Source of the DNA: Candidatus Stercoripulliclostridium merdigallinarum
GTDB lineage: Bacteria > Bacillota > Clostridia > Christensenellales > DTU072
DNA length: 8,987 bases
Reading direction: 5' to 3'
NCBI GenBank assembly: GCA_018714575.1
Contig: DVNF01000018.1
Location: 1 to 8,987 of the forward strand
Shown here in pieces: positions 1 through 4,586 of this stretch. The notes below the pieces were generated by a model, which saw only the letters and a list, made by a program, of their open reading frames with translations, searched no databases and was not told the origin of the DNA. Made by a program: the position numbers and the translations under genes. How positions within the stretch are numbered: the stretch's first letter is position 1; the number at the start of each line of letters is the position of its first letter.

Positions 1-1399
1 CGCCGCATTGTGGTTGATCTACGCGCTGGCGGCGATACCGTTGTACGGGGCGCTGCGCCTTTCTTATGCAAAAGACGCCGCCAAAGCCATTGCGGATAAC
101 GTCGATTCGCTGTATTCGGAAACTTTGATAAATAAACTTTCCGCTTCCGAAAACATCTGTATCCTGGTCTACGACGAAAACGGGGAAACGCTGTATTCCG
201 ACGCCGTTCACGGCAACCGCAGCTGTATGTTGCACAGCATCGGCACCGAGGACAGATTGGAATATATGCGGCTGGCGACCGAGGCAGGCGGCGAATACGA
301 CGAAGAATCTTTCATGAACGGAGAATCGACGCCCATACACGATCTGGGACTGACCGGTTCCGTTCCGGACGTTTCCGACAAAATCAACACGCACATAGTA
401 TTCAGAATTGCCGACAGCGCCGAATACGGCGCGGTTTTGGTGGGCGTAGAAACGGTTACGACGCCTTCCGTCACGGTAAAGTATACGTTTTTGATAGTAA
501 TAATGACTTTGACCGTAGGCTTTTTGGCGTTGGGAATAATCGGTTCGTTTATGTTCGGAAAAGCGATAGCCGATCCGTTGGTAAAGCTGTCGGAAACGGC
601 TACGGAGATAGCCAGGGGCGAGGAAGCTCCCGATTTTTCGGCGCACGGATACAAGGAAGTCAACGAGCTGACCGACAGTCTGAAAATGGCGGCAAAGGAA
701 GTCGGCGAAACCGAACATTACCGCAGAGAGCTGATAGCCAACGTGTCCCACGACCTCAGGACGCCGCTGACGTTGATAAAAGGCTATGCCGAATTGATGA
801 GGGACATTCCCTCCGAAGCCAAAGAGGAAAACTTCAACGTCATCATAGACGAAGCAACGCGCCTTACAAATCTGGTCACCGATATGCTGGAACTCAGCCG
901 TACCCAGGAAGGTGGCGACAAGCTGCGTTTCGACACGTTCGACATAGTCAAAACGCTGTCCGCATTGATAGAACGCCACGGAAAGCTGATCGAACACCTG
1001 GGATATAAATTGGAATTCGAACACGAGGAGCGCGCGTTGGTGTACGCCGACGAAGCGCGTATCGTTCAAGTCGTATATAATTTGATCAACAACGCGGTCA
1101 ACTACGCCGGGGACGACAAGACCGTCCTTATCAAACAATATACCCGTCAAGGTAACGTTAGGATAGAGGTCACCGACCACGGCGAAGGCGTGGACGTAAA
1201 CATTCTGCCGCATATATGGGACAGGTATTTTAAATCGACGAAATCGCACAGACGGGCAACCGTAGGTACGGGTTTGGGACTCAGTATCGTCAAGTCCGTG
1301 ATGGAAAAGCACCCGGGCGGCGTATACGGAGTCATCAGCGAAAAGGGCAAAGGCTCCACGTTCTATATCGAGCTGCCCAAATACAGGAAGAAGCTGTAA
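1..1399 (+). CDS. Sensor histidine kinase, 5'-truncated by the window edge
   Basis: Membrane sensor kinase of a two-component system; it should autophosphorylate on His and pass the phosphate to a response regulator, probably encoded just upstream outside the window. Numbering from the TTG at base 8, the visible 463 residues show: the end of a first membrane helix (about 1-18), an extracytoplasmic region (about 20-157), a second membrane helix (about 159-184), a HAMP linker (about 185-236), a HisKA domain with the H-box NVSHDLRTPLTLIKGY (phospho-acceptor His248), and a HATPase domain with N-box NLINNAVNYAG, G1 DHGEGV, F-box IWDRYFK and G2 GTGLGLSIVK. All catalytic boxes are intact. The reading frame is open to the window edge and the first helix looks incomplete, so the true start is probably upstream. 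The sensor region matches nothing I recognise, so the ligand is unknown. The CYTH gene starts 4 bases after the stop codon, suggesting co-transcription. Confidence 0.93.
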   Translation, partial: AALWLIYALAAIPLYGALRLSYAKDAAKAIADNVDSLYSETLINKLSASENICILVYDENGETLYSDAVHGNRSCMLHSIGTEDRLEYMRLATEAGGEYDEESFMNGESTPIHDLGLTGSVPDVSDKINTHIVFRIADSAEYGAVLVGVETVTTPSVTVKYTFLIVIMTLTVGFLALGIIGSFMFGKAIADPLVKLSETATEIARGEEAPDFSAHGYKEVNELTDSLKMAAKEVGETEHYRRELIANVSHDLRTPLTLIKGYAELMRDIPSEAKEENFNVIIDEATRLTNLVTDMLELSRTQEGGDKLRFDTFDIVKTLSALIERHGKLIEHLGYKLEFEHEERALVYADEARIVQVVYNLINNAVNYAGDDKTVLIKQYTRQGNVRIEVTDHGEGVDVNILPHIWDRYFKSTKSHRRATVGTGLGLSIVKSVMEKHPGGVYGVISEKGKGSTFYIELPKYRKKL

Positions 1400-1403
1400 A
1401 ACG

Positions 1404-1874
1404 ATGGCGATCGAGTGTGAAAAAAAGTTTTTAATAAAATCCGACGGCGTTCCGAAAGGGCTGACGGGAACGCGTATTTTTCAATATTATTTAGACCCTC
1501 CGAAAGGCTATGACACCTTGCGTATCAGGCGCTCCGTGACCGAAAACAGCGAAAAATACACGATGACGGCAAAGCGGTCGATCGGCGGTTTTACGCGCGA
1601 AGAGGATGAACGGACGATCACAGCAGAGGAGTTTGCCGAGCTAAAGGCAAAAGCATTTTGCGGTTTGGAAAAGACCAGGTATAAAATTCCCTACGGCGGC
1701 AGGATTTTGGAAATCGACGTCTATCCTTTTTGGAAAGACCGTTGCGTATTGGAAATAGAGCTGGAAAACGAAGAGGGAAAATATACTTTGCCCGAATGGG
1801 CGGAAGTCATAGCCGACGTCAGCGAAGACGGCGAATATACGAATTATTCGTTGGCAATGAATAACCGCAGCTAA
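1404..1874 (+). CDS. CYTH domain / triphosphate tunnel metalloenzyme
   Basis: 156-residue protein of the CYTH superfamily, whose members hydrolyse or cyclise triphosphate substrates (inorganic triphosphate, thiamine triphosphate or nucleotides) in an eight-stranded barrel with divalent metal. The signature ExExK is at the N-terminus (E4, E6, K8 in IECEKKFLI). Other tunnel-type charged positions are visible: LRIRR near 39-43, TAK at 55-57, TRYKI near 91-95, LEIDVY near 102-107 and LEIEL near 116-120. The C-terminal pattern with YTNYSLA is typical of bacterial CYTH proteins, so the domain looks complete. A weak AGGAAG lies 13 bases upstream of the ATG, inside the kinase gene; translation may be coupled to the kinase. 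Substrate cannot be told from sequence. Its stop codon is followed directly, in the same frame, by an alcohol dehydrogenase remnant. Confidence 0.88.
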   Translation: MAIECEKKFLIKSDGVPKGLTGTRIFQYYLDPPKGYDTLRIRRSVTENSEKYTMTAKRSIGGFTREEDERTITAEEFAELKAKAFCGLEKTRYKIPYGGRILEIDVYPFWKDRCVLEIELENEEGKYTLPEWAEVIADVSEDGEYTNYSLAMNNRS

Positions 1875-2060
1875 GCGGCGGTGGAATCCGTCAGAAAGCT
1901 GGCGATCGACGTAGGCATTCCGCAAACGCTGAAAGGTATAGTAAAGGAAGAGGACGTCGACTTTTTGGCAGAATCCGCCATGGCGGACGCTTGCCGTCCG
2001 GGCAATCCGAAAGACCCGACTAAGGAAGATATCGCCGCGCTGTACAGATCCTTGCTGTAG
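1875..2060 (+). pseudogene. C-terminal remnant of an iron-containing alcohol dehydrogenase
   Basis: Directly after the CYTH stop codon, the same frame stays open for 61 codons to a TAG at 2058-2060. The translation contains VRKLAIDVGIP, VKEEDVDFLAESAMADAC, RPGNPKD and EDIAALYRSLL. This is the characteristic last ~60 residues of group III iron-dependent alcohol dehydrogenases (the DhaT/FucO/AdhE-C type), which normally read roughly 'dvGIP..L...gv.eeDf..lae.al.D.c..gNPr..t.edI..lY'. The Rossmann domain and the iron-ligand residues, which lie upstream in this ~380-residue family, are absent. No convincing start or ribosome site precedes it. I read it as a gene remnant left by a deletion or insertion with a junction near 1870-1880. 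A misassembly is possible. Family assignment rests on the pattern as I remember it, not on a search. Confidence 0.78.
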
Positions 2061-2105
2061 GCAGCAGACTTTCGGTAAAAGCCGAATTAAAATTCTCGTC
2101 AAAAC

Positions 2106-2138
2106 AGGCGCGACCCGAAATTACGGTCGCGCCTTTTC
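2106..2138 (+). terminator. Rho-independent terminator after the kinase/CYTH/ADH-remnant unit
   Basis: AGGCGCGACC (2106-2115) pairs perfectly with GGTCGCGCCT (2125-2134) across a 9-base loop, and the stem runs into TTTT then C. It was probably the terminator of the original alcohol dehydrogenase gene and now ends the kinase-CYTH transcript. The U-tract is short, so termination may be incomplete. Confidence 0.85.
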
Positions 2139-2222
2139 AACGGTGATGGTCGTAAAAAACAGGCAAGAAAAAATTAAATTTTTCGATCGCGCCGCTTTTC
2201 GCTTACACAGAGCGGACTGTTA

Positions 2223-2463
2223 GAAAGCAAGCTGAACGGAGCCAAACAGAAAAATAAATATCCTATTATGTTTTCCGCAATAACGCCCGGATTTGTCAAA
2301 AGCAAGCTGTGCAAGGCTCGCAAGCTACATAGAACTAATGCTTTTATCCCGATAACGCCCGAAACGGTCAAAAGGCCGCCGGGCAAGGCTCGCAAGCTAC
2401 GCAAAAAATACGATATTATCTTGATTCCGCCCGAAACGGTCAAAAACTAGCGATACGAGGCTC
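2223..2463. repeat. Degenerate ~72-base tandem repeat array
   Basis: Two good copies lie head to tail at 2298-2369 and 2370-2441, exactly 72 bases apart. Both carry CAAGGCTCGCAAGCTAC (2312-2328, 2384-2400) and CGCCCGAAACGGTC (2356-2369, 2428-2441). A diverged 75-base copy precedes them (2223-2297, with AGCAAGCTG and AACGCCCG conserved). A partial copy follows (2442-2463, AAAA...CGAGGCTCG). Because 72 is a multiple of 3, reading frames stay open on both strands (plus 2268-2450; minus 2174-2443) and encode 24-residue repeats. Neither has a ribosome site or conventional context, so I do not call them genes. The array fills most of the gap between the kinase/CYTH unit and spo0A. Confidence 0.8.
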
Positions 2464-2557
2464 GTGCAGTGGCGCAAGGCAGGAGTTTAGTGCCCTAAAT
2501 GACTGTCTTGCGCCGCGCACAGTAAACGAAGTAGCGCGACGTTTTTCACCGTTTCGG
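2431..2557. repeat. Inverted repeat closing the tandem array
   Basis: The right edge of the last good repeat, CCGAAACGGTCAAAAAC (2431-2447), reappears inverted as GTTTTTCACCGTTTCGG (2541-2557), with 16 of 17 positions complementary. The two arms enclose 93 bases that themselves contain a long hairpin. The outer arm ends two bases before the last base of the spo0A stop codon on the minus strand. The arrangement resembles the end of a miniature inverted-repeat-type element or a structured 3' end of the spo0A transcript. No transposase gene is nearby. Confidence 0.7.
2464..2520. other. Long imperfect hairpin downstream of spo0A
   Basis: GTGC (2464-2467) pairs with GCAC (2517-2520). Inside it GGCGCAAG (2471-2478) pairs with CTTGCGCC (2507-2514), CAG (2480-2482) with CTG (2503-2505), and TTTAG (2486-2490) with CTAAA (2495-2499), around a TGCC loop. 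Bulges are small and symmetric, so it could fold as RNA from either strand. No U-tract follows directly in either direction; the nearest is T5 about 18 bases on in the minus direction. It is therefore not a canonical terminator, though it may stabilise or end spo0A mRNA. Confidence 0.7.
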
Positions 2558-2559
2558 AC

Positions 2560-3264
2560 TTAAGAATATTCGATAATCAATTTATCCGCTATCAACGCGA
2601 TCAATTCGCCGTTGGTCGGCTTTTCGCCGCGGCCGAAGACCTTTACTCCGTATATATTGTTTATATTTTCTATTTTACCGCGCGCCCAAGCTACTTCGAT
2701 GGCGTGCCTAATGGCGCGTTCGACTTTTGACGGGGTCGTGCCGAATTCGGTAGCGACCGCCGGATACAGCTCCTTTGTAATGGCATTGATCAAATCGGGT
2801 TCGGCAACGATTTTTTTGACCGCTTCTCGCAAAAAGCGGTAGCCTTTGACGTGCGGCGGTATGCCCGCTGACAGAAAGATATTGGCTATTCTTTCGTCCA
2901 ACGCCTTGTCTTTCAGGCGAATCACCAACTGCGAGTTGTTTTGCGCCGCGTGTATGGCGCGCGCTTTTACTTCGGCATAGCCTGCCGCGACCGGAACGCA
3001 ATCGAAACCGTTATAGTCTTCGTTCTCGGTGACGAACAGCAGGGCCGGGGCGGGATCCAGCGATTCGGCAAAAGCCTTCAGATCCTCCGGAGCCGCCGAG
3101 CGCGGCGCGTATGCCAGGATGACCGAAGGCACGCGTTCCGCCGTCACGCGGTACAGTTCCTCTAACGTATCCACCGACGCCAACACCGGCAAATAGCCTT
3201 CCGACAATTCCATCGCCTTTAATTCGGCAGGCGGAAAAGCTACGGTAACACATGTAACATTCAT
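2560..3264 (-). CDS. spo0A: Spo0A-like transcription factor with a degenerate receiver domain
   Basis: Spo0A is the master response regulator of sporulation entry; phosphorylation of its receiver normally releases the DNA-binding effector domain. The 234-residue product has a clear Spo0A effector domain (about 113-234): GIPPHVKGYRFLREAV, then TKELYPAVATEFGTT, SKVERAIRHAIEVAW (recognition helix region) and KPTNGELIALIADKL, all near family consensus. The first ~105 residues fit a receiver by position but lack its chemistry. Where Spo0A has the acidic pair near residue 10 there is VAF, the phospho-Asp region reads VILAYAP, and the Lys-Pro motif is gone (VPVAAGY); only a Thr in LLFVTE is kept. 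The protein is ~30 residues shorter than the usual ~267. The ATG start is supported by GGGAGGG 7 bases upstream. It is probably monocistronic. It may act independently of phosphorylation; that is inference. Confidence 0.92.
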   Translation of the reverse strand: MNVTCVTVAFPPAELKAMELSEGYLPVLASVDTLEELYRVTAERVPSVILAYAPRSAAPEDLKAFAESLDPAPALLFVTENEDYNGFDCVPVAAGYAEVKARAIHAAQNNSQLVIRLKDKALDERIANIFLSAGIPPHVKGYRFLREAVKKIVAEPDLINAITKELYPAVATEFGTTPSKVERAIRHAIEVAWARGKIENINNIYGVKVFGRGEKPTNGELIALIADKLIIEYS

Positions 3265-3270
3265 ATTAAA

Positions 3271-3277
3271 CCCTCCC
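3271..3277 (-). promoter_or_regulatory. spo0A ribosome binding site
   Basis: The minus strand reads GGGAGGG followed by 6 bases and then ATG. It lies directly after a T7 run at the end of the structured leader, so folding of the leader could affect its access. Confidence 0.85.
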
Positions 3278-3278
3278 G

Positions 3279-3368
3279 AAAAAAACAGATTATCTGCGAA
3301 AGAAGATATTATTCCTCTTTCACAGTCGCCTTTAGGGGAAAAATATCTGATTTTGTCCCCCTTAGGCG
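3279..3368 (-). promoter_or_regulatory. Structured 5' leader of spo0A
   Basis: In the minus-strand transcript a hairpin begins almost at the predicted start: CGCCT (3368-3364) pairs with AGGCG (3331-3327), an internal CCCC/GGGG pairing follows (3358-3361 with 3335-3338), and an AAAAT/ATTTT top stem (3350-3354 with 3340-3344). A second hairpin pairs CTGTGAAAGA (3325-3316) with TCTTTCGCAG (3303-3294), ten pairs with one U-G. This is followed by CAGATAATCTG overlap sequence and T7 (3285-3279) just before the ribosome site. A second CAGATA lies inside the first hairpin (3349-3344) and could pair with the ATCTG next to the T-run, allowing alternative folds. It matches no riboswitch class I recognise. 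Confidence 0.5.
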
Positions 3369-3374
3369 AGTAAA

Positions 3375-3403
3375 ATTATAACACCGCAAAAAAGCTTTAA
3401 CAA
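3375..3403 (-). promoter_or_regulatory. Sigma-A type promoter of spo0A
   Basis: On the minus strand a -35 TTGTTA (3403-3398) and a consensus -10 TATAAT (3380-3375) are separated by 17 bases. Transcription would start near 3368, giving a leader of about 105 bases. I did not find a convincing sigma-H promoter, which drives spo0A induction in Bacillus. Confidence 0.75.
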
Positions 3404-3432
3404 AGGCGATAATGACATAAAATATATTACAA

Positions 3433-3443
3433 TATGTCGAAAA
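3433..3443. promoter_or_regulatory. Candidate Spo0A box (0A box) upstream of spo0A
   Basis: The plus strand reads TATGTCGAAAA, containing the exact 0A-box core TGTCGAA at 3435-3441 and differing from the Bacillus consensus TTTGTCGAA only at its second T. It lies about 30 bases upstream of the predicted spo0A -35 element, roughly -65 to -73 from the predicted start, a position suited to autoregulation. A 7-base match can arise by chance; the location is what makes it credible. Confidence 0.5.
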
Positions 3444-3569
3444 ATCGATGATTTTAGCGCATGTAAACAGCCGCCGGAAACGGGGCGGGATCGGCGCGGA
3501 ATATCTGTAAAGTTCAGGCGGTTTTTTCGGAAATACCGACCCGGCTAAGGTCGGGCAAAACGGCTTGGA

Positions 3570-3598
3570 TATAATGCATATAAGGAATGGGCATTATA
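3570..3598. repeat. 8-base inverted repeat with outward-facing TATAAT elements
   Basis: TATAATGC (3570-3577) and GCATTATA (3591-3598) form a perfect inverted pair across 13 bases. A further TATAAT can be read on the plus strand at the right arm. It could be an operator or overlapping promoter -10 elements. I found no good -35 partner in either direction. Confidence 0.4.
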
Positions 3599-3685
3599 AT
3601 AACGCGCGAAGTAAAGTTTTATACAAACCTGAGTACGGGATACCGATAACGAAAAATCGGAAACCCTAAAGCGCACAATCGAATA

Positions 3686-4384
3686 TCAATCGTAATCGGG
3701 AAAAGGGTTCAAGTCGGGGTCGTCGTTGTCGGACGTTAAGTCGCGGTAGGCGTTGTAGACGCCGTCGGTGGAAAGGACCAGATAATCCCACAGGGTAAAG
3801 GACAGGTTTTCGAAAGCGCGGCGAATTTCAAAGATCAGATCCTCGTCCTCTTCGTAAAAGAGCGGAGCGTCGGCGCCGCAGCGCGCCAAGATCAAAAAGT
3901 CGCTGCCGGCGCGGAGCATGACGGAAATTATATCCTGGGCGGAGACGTGTCGGAAAGGGCGTTCTCCCTGCCACACGGGCAGCATATTCAACAACACTCC
4001 GTCCTTATCCAGGCAGAGCGCGTACAGCGATTCCGAGGGTATGGCGCGGTAGGCGCTCAGCGCCGTTTCAGCCGCCGTTTGCGGATTTTTGACGATGCGT
4101 TTGGGGCACAGCAGCGCTTCTTCCGAAACTATCGATTTCAACAGCGAAAGGGTTTTCGCCGCCAACTTCGGCATGCCTTTTACGGAACAAAGCTCCTCGT
4201 AGGACGCGTTTAACACGCCCGACAGCGAACCGAATTTGGCAAGTAACGCTCGCGCGATGGGCACGGTGTCGCGGCGCGGCAGGTACGGATAGATCAGGAA
4301 TTCCAATTTTTCGTGATCCGCCAGAATTTGTATGCCGGCTTTTTCGACTTTTTCCCTGACGCGACGCCTTCTGCCCTCTGCCAT
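3686..4384 (-). CDS. RadC-family protein lacking the JAMM metal-binding motif
   Basis: 232 residues, the length of RadC/UPF0758 proteins. The N-terminal helix-hairpin-helix part is clear: AGIQILADHEKLEFLIYPYLPRRD (about 17-39), then IARALLAKFGSLSGVLNASYEEL and a VKGMPKLAAKTLSLLKSI segment (to about 85). The second half follows the RadC MPN/JAB fold (SLYALCLDKDG, VSAQDIISVMLRAGSDFLILA, FTLWDYLVLSTDGVYNAYRD). Where RadC has HNHPSGDPTPS with a downstream Asp, this protein has ARCGADAPLFYEEDEDL, so both metal-binding histidines are gone. The C-terminus ends in an acidic Asp/Pro-rich tail. The ATG at 4384 was chosen because GGAGGA lies 5 bases upstream; an in-frame TTG further up has no such site and overlaps the promoter. 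RadC function is poorly defined even for intact members; this one is unlikely to be a metallopeptidase. Confidence 0.82.
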   Translation of the reverse strand: MAEGRRRRVREKVEKAGIQILADHEKLEFLIYPYLPRRDTVPIARALLAKFGSLSGVLNASYEELCSVKGMPKLAAKTLSLLKSIVSEEALLCPKRIVKNPQTAAETALSAYRAIPSESLYALCLDKDGVLLNMLPVWQGERPFRHVSAQDIISVMLRAGSDFLILARCGADAPLFYEEDEDLIFEIRRAFENLSFTLWDYLVLSTDGVYNAYRDLTSDNDDPDLNPFPDYD

Positions 4385-4389
4385 TACGT

Positions 4390-4395
4390 TCCTCC
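4390..4395 (-). promoter_or_regulatory. Ribosome binding site that sets the RadC-like start
   Basis: The minus strand reads GGAGGA, 5 bases, then ATG. This supports the start at 4384 over the upstream in-frame TTG at 4441. Confidence 0.85.
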
Positions 4396-4429
4396 GTTTC
4401 GAATATCCGTTGTGTAAGTTGTGTAATTT

Positions 4430-4458
4430 AATATAACACAATGCGGAAAAAGCTTCAA
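4430..4458 (-). promoter_or_regulatory. Promoter of the RadC-like gene
   Basis: On the minus strand TTGAAG (4458-4453), a 17-base spacer and TATATT (4435-4430) form a plausible sigma-A promoter, 45 bases upstream of the ATG. It is divergent from the dnaN promoter about 40 bases away. A 6-base stem TTCGCC/GGCGAA (4469-4484) lies between the two. Confidence 0.6.
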
Positions 4459-4498
4459 CGGTTTTTAATTCGCCTTGGGGCGAAGGGGGCTTGTGCTA

Positions 4499-4527
4499 TT
4501 GACAAACGCGGCGTAAAAGATTAAACT
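4499..4527 (+). promoter_or_regulatory. dnaN promoter
   Basis: A perfect -35 TTGACA (4499-4504), a 17-base spacer and TAAACT (4522-4527, 4 of 6) lie about 60 bases upstream of the dnaN ATG. This shows that dnaN is transcribed independently here and not from a dnaA promoter. Confidence 0.7.
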
Positions 4528-4586
4528 AATATATAGACTACAGATTTTCGTTCCGCGTGATAACGGCGGTCAGAAAAGGAGAAATA

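Larger units (their letters stand above)
3405..3685. other. Intergenic stretch without a gene; several inverted repeats
   Basis: No coding frame with a start and ribosome site was found. The stretch holds: GCCGCC-rich sequence with CCGCC (3471-3475) able to pair with GGCGG (3517-3521), which is followed by T6 (a possible plus-strand terminator with a large interior); a 6-base stem CCGACC/GGTCGG (3536-3541, 3549-3554); the TATAATGC inverted pair at 3570-3598; and a hairpin of GGG plus CCGAT (3637-3647) with ATCGG plus CCC (3656-3666). The last may end the transcript of the RadC-like gene but lacks a T-run. A small RNA here is possible but not supported. Confidence 0.45.

Noticed and set aside
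1641..2102. 153-codon minus-strand frame opposite CYTH and the adh remnant
   Set aside because: The plus strand carries recognisable family motifs throughout; the minus product has none.
2174..2443. 89-codon minus-strand hydrophobic repeat frame
   Set aside because: It starts at TTG without a ribosome site inside the repeat array and reads through non-conserved flanks; it is a by-product of a repeat unit divisible by three.
2268..2450. 60-codon plus-strand frame encoding 24-residue repeats
   Set aside because: It lies wholly inside the 72-base repeat array, has no ribosome site or promoter, and its periodicity is explained by the DNA repeat.
3471..3527. GC-rich stem followed by T6 as a plus-strand terminator
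   Set aside because: The closing stem is only five pairs around a ~40-base interior, and no plus-strand gene or promoter upstream would need it. It is kept only as a note in the intergenic entry.
4499..4507. TTTGTCAAT on the minus strand at the dnaN -35, resembling a Spo0A box
   Set aside because: The complement of any TTGACAAA -35 element looks like a 0A box, so the match is expected by chance. It is imperfect at the last base.
4557..4586. Upstream GTG start for dnaN adding ten residues
   Set aside because: The added residues are not part of the clamp family N-terminus, and AAGGAG with ideal spacing marks the ATG at 4587.
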